Of a stretch of 34,733 bases of DNA, positions 1 to 5,549 are shown one piece after another. How positions within the stretch are numbered: position 1 is the first letter of the stretch; every line of letters starts with the position of its first letter. Origin of the DNA: a virus. Where the stretch lies: IMG/VR virus record IMGVR_UViG_3300036861_000692, positions 1 to 34,733 of that record. The stretch is one strand, 5' to 3'. Position numbers and translations under genes: made by a program. A model generated the notes under the pieces. It saw only the letters and a program-made list of their open reading frames with translations, ran no database searches and was not told the origin of the DNA.

Positions 1-138
1 GCATTACGATCCCCCCTCCGCCCGTCCCTCGACGGGCAGTTCCTCGAATCCATTGGCCTTGACGAAGTCGATGAGCGTGGCGATCCGCAGGTCCCACATC
101 AGCCGGCCGAGCGTCTTCGCGGCGTGCTCCATGCAGAG
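1..138. repeat. Terminal direct repeat, left copy
   Basis: These 138 bases are repeated at 34596-34733 with a single mismatch (C127 versus T34722). The copies meet in phase: the early gene cut by the right end is whole at the left end. The simplest reading is a circular or circularly permuted genome of 34,595 bp whose assembly overlaps itself. The mismatch is silent (Glu GAG/GAA), which suggests a natural variant or a base-call error. Confidence 0.95.
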
Positions 139-240
139 CGGGTCGCCGTTCACGGCGAAGAACGTGAAGTCGACCCGACACACCGTCCAGGAGCAGCGGC
201 ACGGGAAGGCGAGGCGCTCGGTGACGACGTAGGGAGGCAT
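4..240 (-). CDS. Early protein of unknown function (78 aa)
   Basis: No family is recognised. The 78-residue protein has three cysteines in its first third (CRC, then C five residues later) and a fourth near residue 36, with hydrophobic spacing in the second half that suggests a helical segment. Its start codon overlaps the stop of the Cro-like gene (TGATG), and its own TAA overlaps the ATG of the secreted protein gene that, on the circle, continues at 34599 (TAATG). It is thus the second gene of the leftward early operon. It spans the contig junction: its 3' part is repeated at the right end. Confidence 0.85.
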   Translation of the reverse strand: MPPYVVTERLAFPCRCSWTVCRVDFTFFAVNGDPLCMEHAAKTLGRLMWDLRIATLIDFVKANGFEELPVEGRAEGGS

Positions 241-473
241 CAGCTTGCCGCCTCCCGCTCCTCGGGCCAGATCGCGCGGCGGTCGACACCGAGAGCTCGA
301 GCGATCCGCTCGCGCCGAATGAGATCCGGATATCGCTCATCCCGCTCAGCGAACGCGATGGTGTTGGCTGCGACGTTGGCCCGGACGGCCAGCTTGATCT
401 GTGTCCAGCCCTTCGCAGCCCGGAGATCCCGAAGGCGCTGACCTGGCGTCTTGACCACTTCCGCCGTGCTCAT
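240..473 (-). CDS. Cro-like XRE-family HTH regulator (77 aa)
   Basis: A small XRE-type DNA-binding protein: after a short N-terminal arm the HTH runs from about residue 10 to 65, with a typical Q-x-K/L-A...N-T-I-x-x-x-E pattern in the recognition helices and an A-R-A-L-G-V ending. It consists of the HTH and little else, as Cro-type proteins do. A GTG at 500 would add nine residues, but ATG 473 is preferred because it lies six bases after a CAGGAT box with TTGACG 17 bases further upstream. It is the first gene of the leftward early operon and diverges from the repressor gene at 555. By analogy with lambda it should favour lytic development; that role is inferred. Confidence 0.88.
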   Translation of the reverse strand: MSTAEVVKTPGQRLRDLRAAKGWTQIKLAVRANVAANTIAFAERDERYPDLIRRERIARALGVDRRAIWPEEREAAS

Positions 474-479
474 GGGTGA

Positions 480-508
480 ATCCTGGCAGAACTGCGGCAC
501 GCCGTCAA
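480..508 (-). promoter_or_regulatory. Leftward early promoter
   Basis: On the minus strand TTGACG (508-503) is followed by a 17-base spacer and CAGGAT (485-480). The ATG of the Cro-like gene begins six bases later at 473, which would make the transcript leaderless or nearly so. AGGA inside the box could instead act as a ribosome binding site; the sequence alone does not decide. Confidence 0.55.
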
Positions 509-523
509 GCGTCTAAAGTTGAC
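504..523. promoter_or_regulatory. Inverted repeat between divergent promoters, likely operator
   Basis: GTCAA (504-508), ten bases, then TTGAC (519-523) form a perfect inverted repeat. The two arms are also the -35 elements of the leftward and rightward promoters. A dimeric HTH regulator bound here would cover both -35 boxes. Binding is inferred; the symmetry is directly visible. Confidence 0.45.
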
Positions 524-548
524 AATCCTCCGGGGAAGCCGTCAGGAT
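519..548 (+). promoter_or_regulatory. Rightward repressor promoter
   Basis: A perfect TTGACA (519-524) is followed by an 18-base spacer and CAGGAT (543-548). The repressor ATG at 555 comes six bases after the box, the same arrangement as on the opposite strand, so a leaderless repressor mRNA (as for lambda cI from PRM) is plausible. AGGA at 544-547 could alternatively serve as a ribosome binding site. Confidence 0.55.
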
Positions 549-554
549 GCGGAT

Positions 555-1073
555 ATGCAGGCACTTCGCATGGAGGATCTGAGCTTCGGTCGGCGGGCCC
601 GCTTGGCTCGAGAGGGCGCCTCCCTAACGCAGGAGGCGCTGGGCAAGGCGATCGGTGTGAGTGCGGATGCGATCATCGCCTACGAGAAGGACCAGCGGAT
701 GCCAAAGGCCGACGTCCTCGGGCGTATGGCGCGGACCCTCGGGGTCACCACCGACTGGCTACTCTTTGGAGCTATGGGCCTAAAGTTCACTCGGCCGAAG
801 GTCCATGGGCCGTCCCTCGTTGAAGAAGTAGTCAACCGCCCGATTGCCCTACAGTCAATGAACCAGCACACTCCCCCCATCCCAGACCGGGGTGGGGGAG
901 GTGGCCGTGGGGACCCAAAAGTGGTCGACCTTGGCCGCGCTCGCCGTGAGCGCGCCGGACATCTTCGACGTCGTCGGGCGGTGGGCCGACTGGCTCCAGG
1001 TCACCGGGACGTCGCTTCCGACCATCGCCGAGTACGGGAACTACGTCCTGCGAGCCGGGCGACTTCTGCGTAA
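555..1073 (+). CDS. CI-like XRE repressor with suspicious C-terminal extension
   Basis: Residues from about 8 to 65 form an XRE HTH (L-T-Q-E-A-L-G-K, then the A-I-I-A-Y-E recognition helix), followed by a T-D-W-L-L-F-G segment common at the end of such domains. No S24 peptidase domain follows. The frame stays open to 1073, 167 bases into the integrase gene, but the part after about residue 110 is glycine- and arginine-rich and looks like shadow sequence of the integrase. The true end may lie near 890 if a base is missing in the C or G runs at 873-898. ATG 555 is chosen from the promoter spacing; a TTG at 519 is also open. Probably the lysogeny repressor. Confidence 0.75.
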   Translation: MQALRMEDLSFGRRARLAREGASLTQEALGKAIGVSADAIIAYEKDQRMPKADVLGRMARTLGVTTDWLLFGAMGLKFTRPKVHGPSLVEEVVNRPIALQSMNQHTPPIPDRGGGGGRGDPKVVDLGRARRERAGHLRRRRAVGRLAPGHRDVASDHRRVRELRPASRATSA

Positions 1074-1779
1074 GGATCCCCGGTGGTTCTCGCCCGATGA
1101 CGTCGTCGCGGTGCTCAAGTCCTACTCGAGCCACGGGCCGGCCAAGAGTCAGATGGCCCTGGCCCTCCGCTCGTTCTACCGCTTCGCCGAGGGCCGAGAG
1201 CTCTGCGGCAACCCGATGGGCGATATGAAGATTCGACCGGGCACGGAGAAGGAGGCCGCGGCGCTTACGGTGGAGCAGCTCCGTGCTCTGTTCCGCGCCG
1301 CCTTCCGAAGAGATCCTCGCCGGGGCTGGACGCTCATCCTGCTCTATGCGACGGGTGCCCGGATCGGCTCGCTCGTGGCAGCCACGGCGGACGATGTCAC
1401 TCCCACCTCGATCACATTCCGCACGATGAAGGGGCACCGCCCGCCGCACGAGGTTCCCCTCGACCGTCTCGGGCGGTTGGCCGTCCTGAATCTGCTCGCG
1501 ATGGAGCCCGGTCCCCGCCCGACGCTGGTCGGCGTGGGCAAGGGCACGATCTGGGCCTGGGTCCGCCAGGCGGCAAAGGACGCGCATGTCGAGGTCGACG
1601 GCCGGCTGGCGTGGCCGCATCTGCTCCGACACTCGGCGGGCACCATCGGCTATGAGGCGACGAAGGACCCGCTGGCCGTGGCCGAGTTTCTCGGGCACAA
1701 GGACCTCCGGCAGATCCGGCGGTACGTGGGACGCGCCGACGAACGCAAGCGTAGAGTGGCTCAGGCCGTTGGCCTGTGA
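907..1779 (+). CDS. int: Tyrosine recombinase (phage integrase)
   Basis: Site-specific recombinase for integration and excision. An N-terminal SAM-like core-binding domain occupies roughly residues 15-110, followed by the catalytic domain. Visible catalytic elements are the first arginine in G-A-R-I-G-S, a beta-hairpin lysine in T-M-K-G-H, the H-L-L-R-H box, histidine in L-G-H-K-D, and the nucleophile tyrosine in I-R-R-Y-V near the C terminus. About 290 residues, normal for a compact phage integrase. GTG 907 is preferred because GGGGGAGG lies about six bases upstream; GTG 892 and 901 are in frame. The 5' end overlaps the open frame of the repressor. A small membrane protein gene follows 12 bases downstream. 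Confidence 0.93.
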   Translation: MGTQKWSTLAALAVSAPDIFDVVGRWADWLQVTGTSLPTIAEYGNYVLRAGRLLRKDPRWFSPDDVVAVLKSYSSHGPAKSQMALALRSFYRFAEGRELCGNPMGDMKIRPGTEKEAAALTVEQLRALFRAAFRRDPRRGWTLILLYATGARIGSLVAATADDVTPTSITFRTMKGHRPPHEVPLDRLGRLAVLNLLAMEPGPRPTLVGVGKGTIWAWVRQAAKDAHVEVDGRLAWPHLLRHSAGTIGYEATKDPLAVAEFLGHKDLRQIRRYVGRADERKRRVAQAVGL

Positions 1780-1791
1780 GAAGGGGGAACC

Positions 1792-1920
1792 ATGGAACAG
1801 AGACCGCCGAACAAGGTCGAGCTGATCGGCCAACTCATCAGCCACATCGGGAGCCTCATCATGCTCCTGTTTCTACTGGTCCTGTTCGGAGCCTGCACCG
1901 TAGTCATCCTGCGGTCCTAG
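1792..1920 (+). CDS. Small single-span membrane protein (42 aa)
   Basis: A 42-residue ORF begins at ATG 1792 behind AAGGGGGAACC and ends at TAG 1920. The first 17 residues are polar; residues 18-40 form one hydrophobic span (S-L-I-M-L-L-F-L-L-V-L-F-G) with a cysteine, and the protein ends I-L-R-S. It follows the integrase by 12 bases and precedes the terminator, so it should be expressed with the lysogeny genes. A role at the membrane in lysogeny, such as superinfection exclusion, is possible but only inferred from position. Confidence 0.72.
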   Translation: MEQRPPNKVELIGQLISHIGSLIMLLFLLVLFGACTVVILRS

Positions 1921-1931
1921 AACGCGAAGAA

Positions 1932-1962
1932 GGCCCGAGACCGTGGCGAGCGGTCCCGGGCC
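1932..1962. terminator. Bidirectional terminator between convergent units
   Basis: GGCCCGAGACCG (1932-1943) pairs with CGGTCCCGGGCC (1951-1962), 12 bp with one mismatch and a 7-base loop. The minus-strand copy is followed by TTCTTCG, giving a short U-rich tail for the leftward late operon; the plus-strand tail (ATTGACTT) is weaker. Its position between the end of the rightward lysogeny unit and the end of the leftward late unit fits a shared terminator. Confidence 0.75.
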
Positions 1963-2031
1963 ATTGACTTCCCCGTCGGCCGGCGGAAGGGGGATGCCGA
2001 CCTCACAGGCGTGTGCAGATTATCAGACGAC
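1963..2031. other. Non-coding strip beside integrase unit, attP candidate
   Basis: No ORF is supported here. A second, weaker inverted repeat, GTCGGC (1975-1980) and GCCGAC (1996-2001), is visible. In many temperate phages attP lies just beyond int, so this strip together with the terminator is the most likely attP location. No tRNA 3' end is recognisable and the core cannot be defined without the host junctions. Confidence 0.3.
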
Positions 2032-2757
2032 TCATGCAGCTCGTGGTAACTCGTGGATGAGGGTGAAGTCGACCCAGCCCTTTTCGATGAGTTCGTACAG
2101 GCCGTTGGTCCCGTTCAGCCGGAAGCGAACCGTGCCATTCTGAGCCCAGTCGCGCCCCCAACTGTTCTTGGCTCGGGCGTAGGGGTCGAACCCGTCGACC
2201 GGATCAAGGTCAATCTTGTTGACGAGAATCTGGTGACCGCCACGCATCACGGTGGTGTAGTCGATGTTGCAGTAGTACGCCGACTTCCCCTCGGCATTCC
2301 TCACGAGCTGCGGCCTGTCCATCGACGTGTACCAGCCCAGCGCCATGAGCAGCGAGCCCCGCTCGAGGAGGGCGTAGTTGAAAGCGTCGACGTCCGTGAC
2401 CCACTCGAACCGGTCGATCGCCCCGCGCTGCAGGAGGACCTGACAGGCGCTTAGGGTACTCGTCCCCTTGCTCAGCGTGGTGTCGGGCGCCCCCCAGTAG
2501 ATGGCCGTCGATTCGAGGTAGAGCTTCTTGGCCCAGTCGTAGGTGATTCCGTCGACCTTGACTGGCCCGTCAGCCCGACGATGTCCGGACGAGAATGCGA
2601 CACACATCCCAGATCCGCCCTGGTTGAGCCAGGCCCCGTCCTGGGGCCAGGCCCGTTCCGTTCGGGTGGTCTCCTCGGCCTTGACCGGGTAGAGCCGGGC
2701 GGCTCGGGGTGTGTCCTTGTCGAGGAGCTGACCGAGACCATACTCCCGATCGGCCAC
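2032..2757 (-). CDS. Papain-like (C1-type) cysteine protease
   Basis: The catalytic pattern of clan CA peptidases is visible: an oxyanion-hole Gln in L-N-Q-G-G-S-G-M-C with the catalytic Cys near residue 52, a His in R-G-G-H-Q-I near residue 176, and Asn in K-N-S-W-G-R-D-W near residue 199. The 241-residue length is that of a mature catalytic domain, with no propeptide or signal peptide. It is the last gene of the late operon, directly after two small membrane proteins, with TAA adjoining GTG. The position suggests a lysis role (cutting peptide cross-links) or a virion-associated function; the substrate is unknown. Confidence 0.85.
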   Translation of the reverse strand: MADREYGLGQLLDKDTPRAARLYPVKAEETTRTERAWPQDGAWLNQGGSGMCVAFSSGHRRADGPVKVDGITYDWAKKLYLESTAIYWGAPDTTLSKGTSTLSACQVLLQRGAIDRFEWVTDVDAFNYALLERGSLLMALGWYTSMDRPQLVRNAEGKSAYYCNIDYTTVMRGGHQILVNKIDLDPVDGFDPYARAKNSWGRDWAQNGTVRFRLNGTNGLYELIEKGWVDFTLIHELPRAA

Positions 2758-2937
2758 TTACTTGTCCACCGGGATCGTCCTGCCACTAGCGTTCGCCAGG
2801 TAGCCGACGATCGCTCGCACCGCCACCGCTACGGCAGCGAACAACGCAGTCTTGCTCAGCTCTTGTGAAGCAGAGAACGCCGCGAGGCCCGCCCAGAATC
2901 CGGCGAGCAGCGCGTTGATGATGAGTTCTTTTGTCAT
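2758..2937 (-). CDS. Two-span membrane protein, holin candidate (59 aa)
   Basis: Two hydrophobic segments (residues about 5-22 and 31-49) are separated by a short polar turn, and the C terminus is polar and charged (A-S-G-R-T-I-P-V-D-K). The R-A-I-V-G-Y-L-A stretch resembles actinophage holins, though no family is certain. ATG 2937 lies behind GGGAGGAAGGC and overlaps the stop of the preceding gene (ATGA). With the neighbouring membrane genes and the M15 and papain-like hydrolases it forms the probable lysis cassette. Confidence 0.7.
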   Translation of the reverse strand: MTKELIINALLAGFWAGLAAFSASQELSKTALFAAVAVAVRAIVGYLANASGRTIPVDK

Positions 2938-3098
2938 GCCTTCCTCCCTATTGTTACGCCAACGCCGAGAGTGTTGAACGCGATGGCTGCGATGAGCCAC
3001 ACCAGTGGTGAGAACACGAACGATCCTCCGAACACACCGAGGAGGAACGCGATGACGATGCAGACAAGCGCGAGTAATGCGGTCAGGCTGATGCTCAC
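2934..3098 (-). CDS. Small two-span membrane protein (54 aa)
   Basis: The protein is almost entirely hydrophobic: spans at about residues 3-22 and 26-48, ending G-R-K-A. GTG 3098 follows AAAGGGGAGAAT; a GTG at 3116 overlapping the upstream stop would add six residues and is possible. It overlaps the holin candidate by four bases (ATGA). Two adjacent small two-span proteins suggest a holin/antiholin or two-component holin pair; which is which cannot be told from sequence. Confidence 0.65.
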   Translation of the reverse strand: MSISLTALLALVCIVIAFLLGVFGGSFVFSPLVWLIAAIAFNTLGVGVTIGRKA

Positions 3099-3109
3099 AT
3101 TCTCCCCTT

Positions 3110-3475
3110 TCAGCACTTGAGATTGGACAGGGCCTCGATCGTCTGCTTCTGGTTCTCGATCGAGGTTCGGATTGCCTCTACCGACAGCCCGGGGATCCCG
3201 TTCGGATGCTCCCGCAGGAAGTCTTCTGCCGAGGCGACCCGGCCCTGGAGATCAGCGACGAAGCTGCACAACGCGTTGTGGCTCTGTAACGACGTCTGCC
3301 GGATCGCGTCTCGTTGGTTGGCCGAGTCGGTGTATCCGATGATGACCAGCGTCATCATCAGGACGATCAGGATGACCGTCGCGATCTCCATGATCCGCAA
3401 GGCCTTCTTGATCTCCTCCACGGCCACGGCCGCGCCCGGCGTCATCGGCTCTACCTTCATCGGCTCTATGGTCAT
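3110..3475 (-). CDS. Membrane-anchored protein with coiled coil (121 aa)
   Basis: A cytoplasmic N-terminal arm of about 30 residues with a helical stretch (V-E-E-I-K-K-A-L) precedes one membrane span at about 31-50 (V-I-L-I-V-L-M-M-T-L-V-I-I-G). A largely helical outer part of 70 residues carries two cysteines, one at the very C terminus. It starts at ATG 3475 behind GGAGGGAGC and overlaps its upstream neighbour by ATGA. No family is recognised; the location supports a lysis accessory role. Confidence 0.72.
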   Translation of the reverse strand: MTIEPMKVEPMTPGAAVAVEEIKKALRIMEIATVILIVLMMTLVIIGYTDSANQRDAIRQTSLQSHNALCSFVADLQGRVASAEDFLREHPNGIPGLSVEAIRTSIENQKQTIEALSNLKC

Positions 3476-3762
3476 AGAGCTCCCTCCAGCTCGCGCACCC
3501 TCCTCTGTAGGGTTTGGTTCCTCTCGGCCAGGGCATCATTGGCAGCCTGGATGATCGTGATGCGATCCTCCTGCTGGGCTATCCGCTCGTCGCAGCGGGC
3601 AAGGCGAGCGGCGTAGTCGGCACGGATCGCCCGAGACTCCTCCCACAGATCACTGGCCTCGCTGGTGGCAATCTTGCCGCGTGCGTTTCGGACCGCAGCG
3701 AGGTAAGCGACGAGGGCGACGATGACCGTTCCAGCGAAAGGGACGATTACCGACCATTGCAT
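3472..3762 (-). CDS. Membrane-anchored coiled-coil protein, Rz-like in layout (96 aa)
   Basis: One N-terminal span (residues about 4-24) is followed by some 70 residues of strongly heptad-like helix rich in Glu, Arg, Gln and Leu, ending R-R-V-R-E-L-E-G-A-L. The layout is that of an inner-membrane spanin or similar lysis accessory protein, but spanins belong to hosts with an outer membrane, so the resemblance may be only architectural. ATG 3762 overlaps the preceding stop (TGATG). Confidence 0.72.
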   Translation of the reverse strand: MQWSVIVPFAGTVIVALVAYLAAVRNARGKIATSEASDLWEESRAIRADYAARLARCDERIAQQEDRITIIQAANDALAERNQTLQRRVRELEGAL

Positions 3763-4130
3763 CAGGGCGCCTCACAGACGAGAGTCTTGGAGTTCCACAC
3801 GGCGAAATGCCCGTTGCCTCGCACGTCACCCTGGACCACCGCATACACGGGTCGGCCCACGCGGCAGGGGACCGTGAGCTGGACGCGGACCCGCTTACAG
3901 GAGGCGCAGCCGTGGTTCTTCTCACCGATGACCCGAACACCCTGGATGATGAACGCGGTGACGTGCATCCGGCCGTGGCGCCGGCTGGTCACGTAAGTGC
4001 CGCGTACCTTGGCCGACCCGTCAACGATGGTGAACCGGTGGCGCCGGATCGCCACCGTGCCGTGGGCCTCTGCCGGGATGGCCGTGGCCATGACCGCCAG
4101 GAACAGCAAACAGGCGGCGGCGCGCCTCAT
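3762..4130 (-). CDS. Secreted protein of unknown function (122 aa)
   Basis: A clear signal peptide (basic start, hydrophobic core, A-E-A-H cleavage region near residue 22) leads a mature domain of about 100 residues with a C-A-S-C pair and two further cysteines near residues 89 and 119, which could form two disulfides. Alternating hydrophobic residues suggest beta strands. No family is recognised. It lies between the endopeptidase and the membrane lysis genes, with 1- and 4-base overlaps on either side. It may modify the host envelope during lysis or be a lysogenic conversion protein. Confidence 0.75.
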   Translation of the reverse strand: MRRAAACLLFLAVMATAIPAEAHGTVAIRRHRFTIVDGSAKVRGTYVTSRRHGRMHVTAFIIQGVRVIGEKNHGCASCKRVRVQLTVPCRVGRPVYAVVQGDVRGNGHFAVWNSKTLVCEAP

Positions 4131-4573
4131 GCGCTAACGGAGAACGAGTAATGCCAGGGCTCGTCGGAACGGGCCTGATGCCAGCCCTCGTTCTTCAGGG
4201 CCCGCCGGATCTTGTCCTGGTTCGGTGCCCCGGTCGAGACGTCGACGGCCAGGCCGCGGGTGTGCATCGTCCCATCGGGAGAGGCGTAGCGATTGCGGTC
4301 GGACTCGTAGAGCTCGCGCTGATAGGCACACGATCGCCACGAGCCCGACAGCGGGATCGGCCGACCGCCCTCGCGCTTGATCCTGGCCTCCGACCATCCG
4401 CACGCTCTGGCGTACCGACGCTCGGCGGCCTTGAACGCTCGCATGGCCGGTGCCTGAAGCTTGACCGGGGATCCGCCCTTCGGCGGCTGGTCGTAGATCA
4501 CGAGGTTGCCGTAGTCATCGCGGCAGGCCCCGCCGTAGTGGATGACGCCGTAGGGCGTCTTGGTGTCAGTCAT
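4127..4573 (-). CDS. M15-family peptidoglycan peptidase, endolysin
   Basis: A zinc D,D-carboxypeptidase / L,D-endopeptidase of the VanY/M15 type. Visible motifs are S-G-S-W-R-S-x-x-x-Q near residue 77, the zinc motif H-T-R-G-L-A-V-D near 104, and the third ligand with its tryptophan in E-P-W-H-Y near 140. The 148-residue length matches a catalytic domain with no cell-wall binding module and no signal peptide, so export would depend on a holin. ATG 4573 overlaps the upstream stop (ATGA). Best candidate for the main endolysin. Confidence 0.88.
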   Translation of the reverse strand: MTDTKTPYGVIHYGGACRDDYGNLVIYDQPPKGGSPVKLQAPAMRAFKAAERRYARACGWSEARIKREGGRPIPLSGSWRSCAYQRELYESDRNRYASPDGTMHTRGLAVDVSTGAPNQDKIRRALKNEGWHQARSDEPWHYSFSVSA

Positions 4574-5121
4574 GCGAGCTTCATCACCCAGAGTGTCGAG
4601 TTGGCCTTGACGATCGTGGCTGTGGCACTGGAGCTGTTCTGAGCCCATTGAAATTGCAAATTCCCCGCCGTACCCCCGTTGGTCATCACGCCAGTAGCGG
4701 TAACAAACGTCGGGATGGTCGTTGAATTCGTTCTCGATTCAAAGCCCGCCGAAGGAGATGTGGAGGAACCGATATCCCAGCGGGTCAGAGTACTGCCAGC
4801 AGCCAGGCAGATCACGGTCCCGGCGATCGAGCCGCTGGGATACGTGAACGACCCCAGGAAGTTTCCAGCGCCGCCCGTTATCAGTAGGTTCAGCTCAAAC
4901 TGCAAGACCTCGTTCACAGCCAATGCTTGGAGAAGTACATCGTCGTTTTGTGGCGTGATCGATGATGTAATCGATTCGTCGACACTCTTTCGAGCGGCGA
5001 GATGCATCAGAGTATTGAAGTTGTCCCGGACGTGCGTGTTCATTTGGGCTGCCGTAACCACTTCACCAGTGGCTCGGTCAGACCCATGTCCTAGGAGCAG
5101 TCCAGGCCATGGGTCACGCAT
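4570..5121 (-). CDS. Tail-tip or minor structural protein (183 aa)
   Basis: The N-terminal part contains G-E-V-V-T-A-A-Q-M-N-T-H-V-R-D-N-F-N, a signature known from phage tail-end proteins that carry a GEV-(V/L)-TA-A-x-(M/L)-N element. The remaining 130 residues are Ser/Thr/Gly-rich with alternating strands, as in receptor-binding or tail-tip beta domains. ATG 5121 overlaps the stop of the zinc-ribbon gene by eight bases, and the gene ends in ATGA at the endolysin start. A role in host recognition is inferred. Confidence 0.75.
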   Translation of the reverse strand: MRDPWPGLLLGHGSDRATGEVVTAAQMNTHVRDNFNTLMHLAARKSVDESITSSITPQNDDVLLQALAVNEVLQFELNLLITGGAGNFLGSFTYPSGSIAGTVICLAAGSTLTRWDIGSSTSPSAGFESRTNSTTIPTFVTATGVMTNGGTAGNLQFQWAQNSSSATATIVKANSTLWVMKLA

Positions 5122-5536
5122 CACCCCCTTCGCCGAGACCGTGCTGAGCGTTCTCGCGTCGGAGGTCGGCCGCCGTCTCTCCCGGTAGCCAATGCCGATT
5201 CTCGATGGGCCGCACGACGAGCTCGTCCTCGATGGCCTCGGGCGCAGCCGGCCAGACCACGCGCATCCACTTGCCGCCGATCTCGACGTTCCCGCAGTCC
5301 GCACAGAGGAACCGTCGATCATCCGGCGAGGTGAACTGGGCACCGCCGCAGAACGGGCAGTCGGTGATCCACCGGCCCTCATTCACCCGGGCCGCCACCT
5401 CCTGCGTGGCGTGGATCTCCATCGTCACCGGGACGAGCTTGGTGAACCGCAGCGCCCGCTCCGCCGGCGGCAGCGCCTCGAGGTTCTCGCCCGACGGCGT
5501 GCGTAGATAGTGAGTCTCAGGGGTGGCGAATCTCAC
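5114..5536 (-). CDS. Zinc-ribbon protein in the tail-tip region (140 aa)
   Basis: The middle of the protein holds a zinc ribbon: C-P-F-C-G-G near residue 60 and C-A-D-C near 78, preceded by G-R-W-I-T-D. The C-terminal part is acidic with a W-L-P-G-E segment. Similar small CxxC proteins sit beside the tail-tip gene of other actinobacterial-type phages, but their function is unknown to me. GTG 5536 leaves 13 bases to the preceding stop; an ATG at 5587 would overlap the tail gene by 38 bases and lacks a ribosome site. Confidence 0.72.
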   Translation of the reverse strand: MRFATPETHYLRTPSGENLEALPPAERALRFTKLVPVTMEIHATQEVAARVNEGRWITDCPFCGGAQFTSPDDRRFLCADCGNVEIGGKWMRVVWPAAPEAIEDELVVRPIENRHWLPGETAADLRRENAQHGLGEGGDA

Positions 5537-5549
5537 GGGCGTGGTCCGA

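Noticed and set aside
1921-2031. tRNA gene or tRNA-derived attP
   Set aside because: No cloverleaf or T-arm consensus could be found here, or elsewhere in the non-coding parts of the window.
3472-3762. Spanin (Rz) assignment
   Set aside because: The layout fits, but no partner lipoprotein is present and the host probably lacks an outer membrane, so only a descriptive call was made.
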